From positions 18,818,557 through 18,882,556 of the forward strand of contig OY288256.1 in NCBI GenBank assembly GCA_958450325.1: 64,000 nt of DNA, written 5' to 3'. The stretch's first letter is position 1, and each line of letters begins with the position of its first letter. Origin of the DNA: Agrostemma githago. Lineage: Eukaryota; Streptophyta; Magnoliopsida; Caryophyllales; Caryophyllaceae. Below are positions 38,268 to 49,210 of this stretch, one piece after another. The notes under the pieces are model-generated. The model saw only the letters and a list, made by a program, of their open reading frames with translations, was not told where the DNA came from and searched no databases. A program made the translations under genes and the position numbers.

Positions 38268-38677
38268 ACCCCTATCTCAATGTCATTTGCAAAAATTTAT
38301 AAGAATCTGTCTTTTTATAAATTTTCAGATTATAGACAAGTCAATGAGTTAGAATTAATTATTCTACCGTCGCACATCTCGAATTTATAATCTTGATGTA
38401 TTTCGAAAATTGCAAAAAAATTAATCAAATCAAATTTTGAACTACGTTTGGTTTGATTCCGCCAATTGTGGATACGTAGGCAACCCCTTAAAAGGGTACA
38501 ACCACTGCAATAACGAAAAGACGGGAATGGTATTCAATAATATGTCTTTTATTAAATCTCAATAAACTCGGGAATTACAAAAAAAAAAAAAAAAAAAAAC
38601 GCCGAAGTCGGCAATCACGCAAAAAAAAATTGCACCACAAAAATAGTATTAATATTCAAATAATAAAATAAAGGAGA
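38268..38677. other. Non-coding spacer between integrase and the antisense ORF
   Basis: No gene is visible. It includes GGATACGTAGGCAACC, a phrase also seen in gypsy-B at about 56490 (AATACGTAGGCAGCC), an AATAAA at 38562-38567 and a run of 21 or more A at 38579-38599. The two convergent genes (integrase on plus, antisense ORF on minus) end here, so both transcript ends are expected in this stretch. Confidence 0.55.
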
Positions 38678-40501
38678 CTAATATTCGGGCATCTTGCCCT
38701 TCCCCTTGTCCTTTGGGTCACGAGGAGCCCGAGGTCGCCGGGGCGGGGAAGAGCGTTCCCGAATTACAAGGGGAACCTCCTTAGCTCGAGCCCATTTCTT
38801 CGGCGACGGGTCTTCTGTAACAGTCTTCGGCCCAAGTCGGGCCCGCACGTGCTCGGGTAGTCTATCCTGTGGGCCAAGTCGGTCCTGCACGGCTAATCTT
38901 GGGCCCAATCTCCTCTCTAAGTCAGTCTGGGGGCTCATTTTCCCCCAAGCACCTTTAGCACTAGACCCTTCAGCTCGAGTCTTGGTCTTCTTCTTTTGAC
39001 TTGACCTTAGTCGGACCATAGCAGCCGGGGTGTCTCCTTCCTCAAAGAAGTCCCTATTGTCTTTAGCCTGCTCCCTTCGCAGCAAATCAAAAGCTTCATC
39101 AACCTTCAAAGCAGCTCGGGCTTTAGCATCGCCTGCTTTAGTCCACTTTATATATGAGGCTGAAACCCAAGTTGAATGGCGAGATTTGGGAATAGGCCAA
39201 GTGTGCCGGGTGTACCATCTTTGCATCCACGTGTCGCACATCACATCAGTCATTTGGGTAGGGTCACTCACAACTGCTTCAATTTCTGGTATCCGTTGAG
39301 CCCGCCCGTACTGCCTTAGTATGCGATCCGGGTAGAGATGAACCGTTTGCCAGAAAGACAAGATTACCTGGTAACGAGCTCTGTCCCTCGGGTCCAAGCC
39401 GGTTCAAACGTAGATGGGCCACCACGGCACTACCCATCGAATTAGCCGCCCGCCATGGATTGATAGCACCTCGTCCCAGTATTTCTAAGTAATCTGACGA
39501 GAAAAATCAATGGCCCGTCTCCTCGTCATCAGTTGGTTATGGCGGTAATTGCTAGCATCAAGGGGAGGATCTATCACTGATAGCCTCTCGTAAAGCCAAA
39601 TCTGAAAAAGGAAACAAAAGCATGAGATCCCGAGACGAAACAGGCGTCCGCCTGATGACACTCGATCGAGTGCCAGGACGACTCGATCGAGTGGCATCCC
39701 TGGGAGCAAACAGGGGGCTTTTTACGAAGGCACTCGATTGAGTGCCAGGGTGACTCGATCGAGTGCCAGGGTGACTCGATCGAGTGCCCACTGCAGCAGT
39801 CAAAATCTCGAAAAAATAAAAAATCCAGAAAGCGAGAAAAATAAAATCTAACATACTTGCAGCAAACGGGTGCTTTCGGTGAGACGGACGGACGAATCCC
39901 TCTTACGATTGTCCAAGCCTTGGATTATTTCATCCGTAATCAACCAAGCCGGGCTATGCTCCGTCTCCATTAAATCAACCACGGTTAATAGACGGATGTG
40001 ACCCATACATGATAATAAATCCATGTGACCCTCAAAGGCATAAACATGGAGCATGCAAAAAGAAAAGGCCCTACGGCTGTGAATTGGTCTCACCCGGACG
40101 TCATGTGGATTCATGAACTTCTCAACCAGGTCAATCAAGGAAACTGTGTTGTCATCCCGGGCCATTCGAGATACCTCGTTATGGGAGAGGCCTAAGAATT
40201 CTCGAAGCTTCCTCCTCAAGTCGTAGACCGAATATGGGACGGCGGGCCGAAGTATTGGGTTCCATCCTCCTACCGCAGCAATCTCCTCAGGTAAAGGGCA
40301 GACTTCGCCCCGAGGGAAGGCAAAGACATGATATATGTCGTCCCAATAAGATAAGCATGCATCCAAGAAATAATGATCAACCAGCATCTGACGGAACGGG
40401 TACAACTGGGAAATACCCGTCTGGTTGAGAGCCACCCTATCCGTGTCCCTGAAGCGTCGGGACCATTCCTGCAACATCACAGTCAACCTATCGATGCCCA
40501 T
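38678..40501 (-). pseudogene. Antisense two-exon ORF of gypsy-A (plant mobile-domain / DUF7745-like)
   Basis: Minus-strand gene downstream of integrase. Exon 1 runs 40501-39857 (215 codons from ATG; motifs FLDACLSYWDDIYHVF, GEVCPLPEEIAAVGGW). A good intron has donor GTATGT (39856-39851) and acceptor TTTTTCAG (to 39602). Exon 2 from 39601 continues in phase (IWLYERLSVIDPP, TWMQRWYTRH) to a basic C-terminus ending near 38678. The only frame damage in exon 2 is two stops (TAG about 39485 and TGA about 39409). The WDxxYHVF...CPLPEE pattern recalls the plant mobile domain/DUF7745 ORFs that travel with plant retroelements; that assignment is from memory. Function is unknown; antisense ORFs in this position are known in some Tat-lineage elements. 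Confidence 0.65.
39660..39785. repeat. Phased palindromes inside the intron of the antisense ORF
   Basis: Five ACTCGATCGAGT-type sites start at 39660, 39681, 39732, 39753 and 39774. Spacing is exactly 21 bp within the pair and within the triplet. The spacer is GCCAGGGTG or close to it. The same module sits in the LTRs of this element. Confidence 0.9.
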
Positions 40502-41159
40502 GGCTACTTTTTTTGAAGGGAATAAGGAATTTTCTTTTAAAGGAGAGATTGTAATGGGAATTATGAAGAAATCAAGGGCAAGGGAGGGCTATATATAGCA
40601 TTAGCCTTGCAAACTCTTTAGGAAAATTTCCTAATTCTAAACGGAATCAACCCACAAACCTAGTCCCGATACTGGCACGGAAATATTCATCCCAAACTTT
40701 CCTAATTTCTTTAGGAGTCAATCTTTTTTTCAAAAATTTCCAAATTTTAAAAATAAATCAAAAATTCAAAAATTTCAAGCTTTCAAAAAATTCAAAAATC
40801 ATTTTCCCCAGCACGAGTCATTTTACTACCTACGTGTTGCATGCATTTTATGTGACTTATACAGGTACAACTCAAACAGGGACAGGCAACCCCCTAGATC
40901 TCCCCAGCGGAAGCCAAAGGCGGCATTTTCACGGGATGGGCCTATACACAGGCGCACCCAGGACTTACGCAACAAATCCAAATTCCCCACGAAGATACTA
41001 TCATCAAGCTCAGGTATGATTTCTGCCTTATGGCTGGCGAGCCCTTCACGCAAGTCTAATGGACTATAAACGACCCGATCGGAAGTCTACCAGGTCTCAA
41101 CTGGCTTGGTAGCTACTCTGACTTTCGCCCTGTCCAAGCCTCAGTCAGAGTGGGGGCTC
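40502..41159 (+). other. gypsy-A 3' non-coding region and polypurine tract
   Basis: The first part should contain the promoter of the antisense ORF (minus-strand TATATATAG near 40592-40600). The last 130 or so bases (from about 41030) match the corresponding part of gypsy-B before its LTR. The polypurine tract AGAGTGGGGGCTC is at 41147-41159 and abuts the LTR start at 41160. Confidence 0.65.
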
Positions 41160-43751
41160 TGTAGACACCCGCATTTTGACTGCCAGGTGTCTATGGCAGT
41201 TTCCAAAAAACACCCGATGATGATCGGACGCTAACGTGTTTCTACGCGCTCGGATATGGGCTCAAAATTATTAGTTGCTGGCTAATGCACTTACGGAGTA
41301 CAAATCTCACAAAATCAACCTCGAATCCAGGCCCAGTAGGCCGTTTCCAATCAAATAAGGCTAATTTGGGCCGAAACCGACACCGGAAATAAAACCGACT
41401 TTTTAGCAAATGGGTCAACCCCGGTCAAAGTCGTTTCCGAGACATACAAAACAGCCATTCAAACATCAAAAGTCCAAATCAAACACAAAACCCATCAAAT
41501 ATCCATGGTCACGGTCCAAAACAAGAGACCCGCGCGACCCAGCCCATCCACTCGATCGAGTGCCCCATCCACTCGATCGAGTGGGCCTGTTTCTGGCCCG
41601 ACTGCAGGCACAACGGGCCACTCGACCGAGTCAGCTGGTTACTCGTTCGAGTAACCCTAGTAGGGTGACCTAGGCTTTGCCTATATAAGCACCCCATGCA
41701 ACACACATTCAAGACATCCTTTCACAACCCTAATCGATCCTTTACACCTTGCAAAACCCTAATTACTACAACTCTAATCAAACCCTAAGCACTACACTAG
41801 CAAACCCTAAACCTAGCTTTAGGAATCGAAACCCTAACCACCATAACTCAACCTCCATAAACCTCGAAGCTCCCGTGTTAAAGCCACAACTACGAGCCTT
41901 ATCCGAGACAAGAACAAGTAGGTTGAGGGTGCAAAACCCTTTTTCTTTCCCTTCTCCTTCTCTCTCGCGTCATGTGTCGTCCATGTCGTCGTAATCGTCT
42001 TTTTTTTATTTTTTTTATTTTGTTCGCATACTAATATCAATAATATAAATAGTATAAAACATTAAAATATTCGTCGATTTGTGTCGAGCATGAATGATGG
42101 TGGGATAAGGAAAACCGAATATACAAGTGTACTGCACACAGCGTTGCCGGTCGCTTATCCCATCACCCCGATTGCTTGATTGTTGAGACGAATAAACATC
42201 AACCATAATTTTCTTATTTTATCAACGTTATCGCATATTAATCAATTCTAAAATTTATTTTCAAAATCAAGTCTTTATTCAATCAAAGCGTCGATCTTTT
42301 AGATTCGATACCAATTCCTTAATTGGATGTCGAATCTAACGATCTAGTCAAAATAATTCGATCAATTCGATTTTCTCGTTGATGCTAACGTAGATGTCAC
42401 GTTACAATTATGGCACTACAAACGCGGAGAGAAATTCATATCGTTTTGATTGACTTGAAACGACTTAAATCAATTTTCTTTATTTTTCACTCTAATATTC
42501 CATATCGATTCAATAATCGAATATGGGATACAACGAGTATTCAAAGTTAGAATCGGGTATAAATTCAATAATATTTATGTCCGATTCAACAAAATCAATG
42601 ATTTATAAAATCCGAGTCGAGCATAAATTGTACAATATTTATGTTCGATTCGGTAGAATCATCGAATCATCAAAAATCAAAAGCAATTTCAAAATCAATA
42701 ATAGAATTGCAAGCGAACCTGGTTCGTACAGGTGCCACTCGACCGAGTGCCTCAGTCACTCGATCGAGTGACATCACAATTTACCGAGCAGAATGCTCTT
42801 TCGACCTCTACTCGGTCGAGTCTCATAGTGACTCGATCGAGTAGCGACATACTCGGCCGAGTTGGTCAATAACTCGGTCGAGTAGGGTCATGAAATCCGG
42901 GACAGGACACTTTTTAAGGATCCACTCGGTCGAGTCCCTCAATGACTCGGTCGAGTGGCCCTTTATCACGTTAAACCGTGAGTCCTACAATAATATTCGA
43001 GTCTCATTAACCGCTTTTTTTGTGACTTAGGTCAACACGTGCCTAATTAATCACGTGAAACATCTTTTCAAAACCATGCATTAACTCATTTGCATAATTC
43101 TATACAATTCAATATTTGCACAAACCGTTATTATTCGTTATGTCGTTACTAACAGTTTGTTGTTTCTTTTGTCAATTTTGCTTGTTTATTTTATTTTACT
43201 AAAATGAACCCACATGCTAAAATTCAACTTCGACGTTAGAATTAACTGCATTAAATCGACATAGAAACCCTTTCAATTCCATTCACATGCTTAGGGAAAA
43301 TAATCTTTGCATATCATTTTCCTGTTCAACTAACGCGCGTATTAGAAAGTCATTCGAGATCTTAGTAGAGGCCGCTAAGTGCGGGCGGGGTTGGGTGTCC
43401 TTTGTGGGCTTCCCAACACGTACCCTCACTCCTTACTCAGAACCTCGGTTTCCGGATGCCCGAAACCGTTGGCGCACGAGAGTCATTCAATACACGATAT
43501 CCGATAATGTCGGTATCGGTATCAAATGCAAAGGGACGAGCCCAATAAACTCTGACATTGGAAATGGGCCGTATTTTGTATACAGCCCACTACGATATAG
43601 AGTGGGCTCGAACGGGTCCGAACTCCCACAAAGTTCGGTGGCGACTCCACTTCGACCTAAATTTCAATTCGATCCATTCTCATATGGAGATTCATTCGCC
43701 TACCCAAACCCGCGCGTGGCCGCGTCGGGGTGGACCTATGTCATGTCCACA
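41160..43751 (+). repeat. gypsy-A 3' LTR
   Basis: 2592 bp, near-identical to the 5' LTR. It has one extra palindrome unit (41550 and 41571, where the 5' LTR has only one) and hence 12 sites. TATA box at 41682-41689. It ends ATGTCCACA before the duplicated CGTAG (43752-43756). Confidence 0.95.
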
Positions 43752-43756
43752 CGTAG

Positions 43757-44048
43757 GACATCCACTTATATGACTCACTTCTTCCTCACCAACACACCTT
43801 TGAAGTATTGACATAGCCTTAGAATTTTTCTCAACAATTTTAAAGTCATCTTCATCATATTTAGACTCATCTTTAAGTTTGGTAGACTTGCCATCGGCAC
43901 TAGACACTTTGATTTCAATTGGACCCTCTTTAATAATTTTCCAACATTAATAATCGATACTTTTGATATAGTGTTTCATTTTTAGCTTCCACCAACCAAA
44001 ATTCTCACCGGTAAAGACCGGGATCTTGGAGTATTTAGCAGAATCCAT
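43757..44048 (-). pseudogene. copia-2 gag, N-terminal part
   Basis: Minus-strand ATG at 44048 follows the primer-binding site by about 50 bases. It reads YSKIPVFTGENFGWWK, the usual gag start of plant copia elements, then an in-frame TAA near 43950, then KDESKYDEDDFKIVEKN and CVGEEEVSHI up to the gypsy-A insertion. It continues at 25603. Confidence 0.85.
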
Positions 44049-44094
44049 ATCGAGGAATCAAACTCTAGGTAGTTAGCCTTTAAAAGAGTACGAG

Positions 44095-44107
44095 GCTCTA
44101 ATACCAA
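44095..44107 (-). other. copia-2 primer-binding site
   Basis: Minus strand TTGGTATTAGAGC, one base off the common TGGTATCAGAGC initiator-Met tRNA site of plant copia elements. It fixes orientation: the right LTR is the 5' LTR. Confidence 0.85.
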
Positions 44108-44119
44108 TTGAAGAGTTTA

Positions 44120-45680
44120 TGGATCCTAAGTACCTAAGAGGGGGAGGGGGTGAATTAGGTACTTTTTAAAAATTTCAACTTAATCTTTATTGATTAAAGC
44201 AAGTTGAATGGAAGTAGAAAACAATTATGTGAAGAAGTACTAGACTTAACATACAACGGACAGTCATACTGTTACGCTTTGTCTTAGCAAGGAGTACGGC
44301 TACAGAACAAAGCCACAGTATGAGCGACTGTTGTCAGACCGTATTCGATTCGCTTAGCAGAATGAGAAGCTACAGACGAATGTCACAGTATGGGCGACTG
44401 TTGTATGAAAAGAAATAGCACAACTAAAACTAAGTTTGAAGTTTGAGCAAATAAAAGAAAAACAAAATAACATGCTTTTATCGAAAGATGCAACGGAAAA
44501 ATAAAGAACACGATATTTTTGAATTGGTTCGGCCAACACTCTAAGGGCCTATGTCCAATGCTTTTCTTATTGCTTTTCTTTAGAAATCTACTCTGAAATC
44601 AGAAGACCCTTACAATGAAAAGTGACCCTTAACCTACTTTAGTTACGACCAACAACCTACTCCGGTTGGGATTTGAGTTTACAAGACTACTCCGTCTCTA
44701 ACTCACCAATGACCTACTCCGGTCACGACCAATAGCCTACTCCGGCTACGACTTTGAGTTTACGAGACTACTCCGTCTCTAACTCACCAATGACCTACTC
44801 CGGTCACGACTCTTAATAACTTAGAAAGTTACAAAGATTACAATTGAAAACCAAGTTAGACAAGAGTGTGTGTGATTCTGTGTGACAGTGTGTTCGACTG
44901 TGACTTTGAAATTACTGAAGACTTCCTCTTTTGAAAATAATTTGCAAAATGCTTTTAAGATAAAAACCTTTGAAAACAAAATGCAATAAATGAAGTTTTA
45001 GTTTGAAAGCCTTGAGAGATAAATGAGGCAAATGAGTTTCTTTTATAGTAGATGTAGAAATGGATAAAAGAATGTGCCTCATTGAAAAATCCAAAGATTA
45101 AAAGGAAACCTTTGACTTTGTTAAAAAGGAAAGCTTTTTCAAAAAGAAAGGGAAGCATGCTTAAGGTTTACCAAAACTGAAGAGAAGGTGTTTACTTGAA
45201 AGGTGATACTTGAAAGAAGAAACAATTCAAGTTCACTTTCAAAAGTGAAGAACCATTTTTGGAAAACCTTGGAGAAGAGGTGCATTGTTTTACAAGAAAC
45301 CAAACCATCCCTTTTTCTTAAAGAAATCAGATTTTTTTCAAAGTCAATTTAAATTTGTAAAAAGATTTTTCTAAAGATTTAACTTTTGAAATCAAAATCT
45401 TTTTGAATCAATAAGAGCTGTCGAACGATGTAACAGTCAGTCCGACTGTTACATACTGTTGTACCGAAAAACACACACTTTGCCATTCTTAGTGACTATG
45501 GACTTAGACTCGATTCTATTCTCTTCACTTGAATTTCTTGATCTTTATCTTGGGTAGCTTTGGCTTGTCTTGATATTATCATTCTTGAATTAGCACATTT
45601 CATAATTATCTCACTAATGACGATTAACCTATAAGATTAAACTAGAGCACAAGTTAAATTAGGCATTGTCATCATCAACA
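44120..45680 (-). repeat. copia-2 5' LTR (right copy)
   Basis: In sense orientation it starts TGTTGATGATGACAATGCC and ends GGTACTTAGGATCCA, about 1.56 kb. It carries the CCTACTCCGG array (44630-44812) and an inner region with repeated ACAGTATG.GCGACTGTTGT words. Near-identical to 20844-22396. Confidence 0.88.
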
Positions 45681-46127
45681 AACCCAACAAGTTGTATACA
45701 AAGTATTTCAATTTCGTCATGTTAAATTTAAAACCGCTTTTTTTTCTCAAGCATTGACATCAAGTATTTTGAAAGTTTTAACTTTACCAAGCACTCTCGA
45801 TTGAAATTGAATTCATATTTCATATAATACAGATTTTGAATCTAGCATTTCAAATGAAATGAAGCTTTCCAAACGCTACCTTAAAGTATTATTTACTCCT
45901 ATTTTCCTATTTCAGAAGTACAATAAGTTGGGACTTATTTTCGCATTATTGAAGCCTAACGTATTTTTTCCTTTGATTCATCATCAGACGCATTTAAAAC
46001 TTAATACAGAGTAATAATTTCACATAAACATTTAATCAATCAAAAATATAGACAATATGTTACTATCAATGTATGATATTATTAACCTGATATGAAACTT
46101 CTACGGAAGCCGTGCTTTTGCACGGGT
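45681..46127 (+). other. Helitron 3' region with terminal hairpin
   Basis: AT-rich non-coding DNA ending in the hairpin CCGTGC-TTTT-GCACGG at 46110-46125, the structure expected about ten bases before a Helitron 3' end. The following bases are GTAATCACATAT, which is already copia-1 sequence, so the CTRR terminus is missing. No helicase C-terminus is readable here. Confidence 0.75.
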
Positions 46128-48076
46128 AATCACATATTTCTGTTGTAAATGCCCCAGCAAAAGTGTGTATACCCGAAGGAAATTATGATAATAAAAATGA
46201 ATCCAAAACATGCTTAAAGCATGGGAGACCTCTAGGGGCAAAGGATTCAATTTCCTGAAAAAAGAGGTTAGCAAGTGTCATTCCAGAAAAAGACACCTTA
46301 CCTGAAAACTTGATTGAACAATCAAATACGGAGGAATTAATTGCACATGATGAGGAAAATGAACCACAAAACAACGAGATCTCTATAAACTATGTTGGTA
46401 CAAAAGAAAGTTGGGACAGGAACACAAAAATCCCTGATAATATATTTGCATTCGCAGTTGTCCAAAATGCCATTGAAAATATCGACGATCCTGAACCACA
46501 ATCTGTCGAAGAATGTCAAAATAGAAAAGATTGGCAACTGTGGAACGATGCTATCCAAGCAGAGTTTAACTCATTAACAAAATGTAATGTTTTTGGTCCA
46601 ATTGTTGAAACTCCCCGTAATGTAAAAGCTCTGGGATACAAGTGGGTATTCGTAAGAAAACGCAACGAGAAAAATGAAATTGTGAGATATAAAGCTCAAC
46701 TCGTTGCACAAGATTTTTCACAAAGACCTGGAATTGATTATCAAGAGACTTTACTCTCTAGTGATGGATGCCATCACATTTCGTTTCTTATTAGCCTGGT
46801 GGCTTCAGAAAAGCTAGATATGCATCTTATGGATGTAGTCACAGCTTATTTGTATGGATCACTTGATAGTGACATTTACATGAAAATCCCAGAGGGACTT
46901 CATATACCTAAAAACGTATCTAAACAACGTAACATATACTCAATTAAACTCCGAAGAGCTTTATATGGGCTAAAGCAATCAAGAAGAATGTGGTATAATC
47001 AGCTTAGTGAATACCCGTTAAAAGAAGGATACACTAATAATGTCATTTGTCCATCTGTGTTCATTAAGAAAACTTCTCCTGGATTTGCCATTATTGCAGT
47101 ATACGTTGATAATTTTAACCTTATTAGGACGTTTGAAGAAGTTTCTGAAACCGTTACTTATTTACAAAAGGAATTTGAGATGAAAGATCTTGGTAAAACT
47201 AAGTTTTGTCTGGGTTTACAAATTGAACATGTCTCAAATGGGATATTTGTGCACCAATCAAATTATATACAAAAGGTCTTAAGTTCTCCAATGGTTGTGA
47301 GATCAATCGATGTGCATAAAGATCCATTTTATCCTAAAGAAGATGAGGAAGAGCTCCTAGGACTAGAAGTACCTCATCTTAGTGCAATTAGTGCCCTCAT
47401 GTACCTCTCGAATTGTACTAGAACCAAACATTGCTTTTTCAGTAAATTTATTAGCTAGATACAGTGCTGCCCCAACTAAGAGACATTGGAACGGAGTCAA
47501 ACATTTACTTCGGTATCTTAGTGACACCACTGATTTAGGTTTATTCTACTCATATGAATCCAAAACAAAATTAGTTGGATATATGGAGACGCAGGTTACC
47601 TATCTGATTCACACAAAGGAAAATCTCAAACTGGATTATTTGTTCACCTATGGGGATACAGCTATATATATCACGGCGATCAGTGAAACAAACGATTGCG
47701 GCTATTTCTACAAATCACCCTGAGTTACTAGCAATACATGAGGCAAGTCGTGAATGTGTGTGGTTAAGGTCCGTAATACACCATATTCAAGATTCATGTG
47801 GACTCCATTAAAAATCTGCCAACAATATTGTATGAAGACAATGTTGCTTGTATTGCACAACTAAAGAAGGGTTTTATCAAAGGCGATCGAACGAAGCATA
47901 TTAGTCCAAAGTTCTTCTTCCCACATGATCTACAAAAGTGTGGTGAAATAGACATTCAACAAGTACGTTCAACTGACAACTTGGCAGATCTATTTACCAA
48001 AGCATCGCCGACTTCAACATTCAAGAAATTAGTCTACAAGATTGGAATGCGTCAACTTAAGGACTTGAGAACCTAA
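46128..48076 (+). pseudogene. copia-1 RT and RNase H half (broken)
   Basis: It begins with the duplicated 56 bp and continues the copia-1 frame (an in-frame TGA near 46256). RT region 46500-47300: GYKWVFVRKRNEK, AQDFSQRPGIDYQET, DVVTAYLYGSLD and the catalytic box changed to VYVDNFNLI, where the second Asp of YVDD is lost. Near 47400 the frame slips, then RNase H follows: LLARYSAAPTKRHWNGVKH (about 47440) and, after another slip, YEDNVACIAQLKKG and NLADLFTKASP to a stop at about 48076. All parts are recognisable, but the missing catalytic Asp and the slips make it dead. Confidence 0.9.
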
Positions 48077-48408
48077 TAAATTTTGTAACATCCATGATGT
48101 TGGAATTTTCACGATGTAATCTTTTTCCTTCGTCAAGGTTTTTTCCCACTGGGTTTTCCTTGTCAAGGTTTTAACGAGGCATCACAAGCACGTCCAACAC
48201 ATGTTGAGTTTTATGTTATATTCTCTAAACCTCTATCAAAATTTAGTAATGCTAAGACACAATGTCGTCAGGGGAGTGTTATAGAACAAGTGGGTAAGGA
48301 TATTGGGTTAATATCTTCTTACCATAATACTTAGATGCCTTGTGTACCTTAGCCCTATATATAGAGGCTCTTCCCCATGTAATCAGACACACTTGAATAA
48401 CAATTACA
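48077..48408 (+). repeat. copia-1 3' untranslated region, polypurine tract and short 3' LTR
   Basis: After the pol stop comes a typical copia tail (repeated GTCAAGGTTTT). The purine tract TCAGGGGAG ends at 48276 and TGTTATAGAACAAG starts the LTR at 48277. A TATA-like CTATATATAG occurs at 48353-48362. The LTR probably ends CAATTACA at 48408, giving about 130 bp, but with no 5' LTR in the window this end is uncertain. Confidence 0.65.
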
Positions 48409-48489
48409 TTCCTTCTCATAACCGTTGGAGGATTATTCTCCTACTAATATAGAGGATTTATAGTAATATGACAATATGTCTAGAGGTAA

Positions 48490-49210
48490 AAATTGGACGT
48501 GTCGGGTCGGGTTTAGGCCGAGTCGAGTCTTAGGTGAGATTATAATGATTTTTATAAAAGATTTTAATATATTTTAAAACAATTTTTTTTAATCTTCATT
48601 AGATCAAGTGGGGTCAACTTTTGAGTCGAGTCATTTTTGGGTCGGGTCGGGTCAGATAATTTATCGGGTCATCTTGGGTTAAGGGTCATCTCGGGTCGGG
48701 TTTCTGGTTCGGGTCGGCCAGAAGTAGGTCGTATCGGGTTATGGCTCATCATTGGGTCAAGTCGGGTTGAGTCATGTCATTATACTTTAGGGTCAGATAG
48801 GGTCAATTTTACTCGGATTTCGGGTCAGGTCAGTCTTGCCAACTCTCATGGTGTCTAATAGTAGTGGTTTAACGAAGGTTAAAATTCTTTTCATCAAGTT
48901 ACATAAAATCTTGACTTGTGAATTTAGACCTTGCAAACGGGACAACCAGGTCGGGTTTGGGCGGGTCATTTTCGAGTCGGGCTACTTTCGGGTTAGTATA
49001 ATCGGACTGATTTTGGGTCAAGCACTTAGGCCAGGTCATTTCGGGTTCAGATTTGTTATTTTCAATTTTTTGGGGATATTGACTCATTTCTATCAAAACA
49101 TTCGGCTAGTCGTTCCAGGCCAGGTCAGGTAAAATTCGAATTATGGGTCAAACAAAATCTTCAATTCGGATATCGGGGCGAGTTCGGGTGGGTTTTTCAG
49201 ATGAGATCAG
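48490..49210. repeat. Degenerate GGGTC/TCGGGT repeat region
   Basis: Dozens of GGGTC, TCGGGT and CAGGTCAGG words, imperfectly spaced, on the plus strand. No fixed unit length. Frames through it (glycine/arginine-rich) are composition artefacts. This type of sequence recurs near plant DNA transposons, but I cannot assign a family. Confidence 0.65.

Larger units (their letters stand above)
25604..43751 (+). mobile_element. gypsy-A: Ty3/gypsy element of Tat/Ogre type, near-complete, with antisense ORF
   Basis: Target duplication CGTAG at 25599-25603 and 43752-43756. LTRs 25604-28172 and 41160-43751 begin TGTAGACACC and end ATGTCCACA. Order inside: primer-binding site, long leader, gag, protease, RT, RNase H, a second RNase H, integrase, antisense ORF, polypurine tract. 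Two RNase H domains and an antisense ORF after integrase point to the Tat/Ogre branch. LTRs look about 1-2% different by eye, so insertion is recent, yet the gag-pol frame has several stops and frameshifts. A solo LTR of the same family sits in integrase. Confidence 0.92.
20844..45680 (-). mobile_element. copia-2: Ty1/copia element on the minus strand, RT-deleted, split by gypsy-A
   Basis: LTRs at 20844-22396 and 44120-45680 are near-identical direct repeats. On the minus strand, from the right LTR, come a primer-binding site (44095-44107), gag (44048-43757 then 25603-24446 and 24433-23792), protease and integrase (23778-22411), then the left LTR. CCCAA abuts the left edge (20839-20843) and recurs at 45683-45687 on the right, two bases beyond the LTR end, so a target duplication is likely but not clean. 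No reverse transcriptase or RNase H is present. gypsy-A (25604-43751) interrupts gag. The element sits in the Helitron helicase gene. Confidence 0.9.

Noticed and set aside
38562..38600. AATAAA followed by a run of A, resembling a processed pseudogene or LINE tail
   Set aside because: No upstream retrogene and no flanking duplication. It sits in the expected 3' end zone of gypsy-A transcripts, so I left it as part of the spacer.
39660..39785. CRISPR-like look of regularly spaced palindromes
   Set aside because: The spacers are repeated rather than unique, units are 21 bp, and the setting is a plant retrotransposon. It is a phased tandem palindrome array.
45681..46127. C-terminal part of the Helitron helicase after the copia-2 insertion
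   Set aside because: I tried the possible frames from 45681 and found none of the late helicase motifs; the 3' part of the gene seems to have been lost.
48637..49132. Gly/Arg/Val-rich frames in the GGGTC-rich region
   Set aside because: Composition artefacts of the degenerate GGGTC repeat; no conserved motif.
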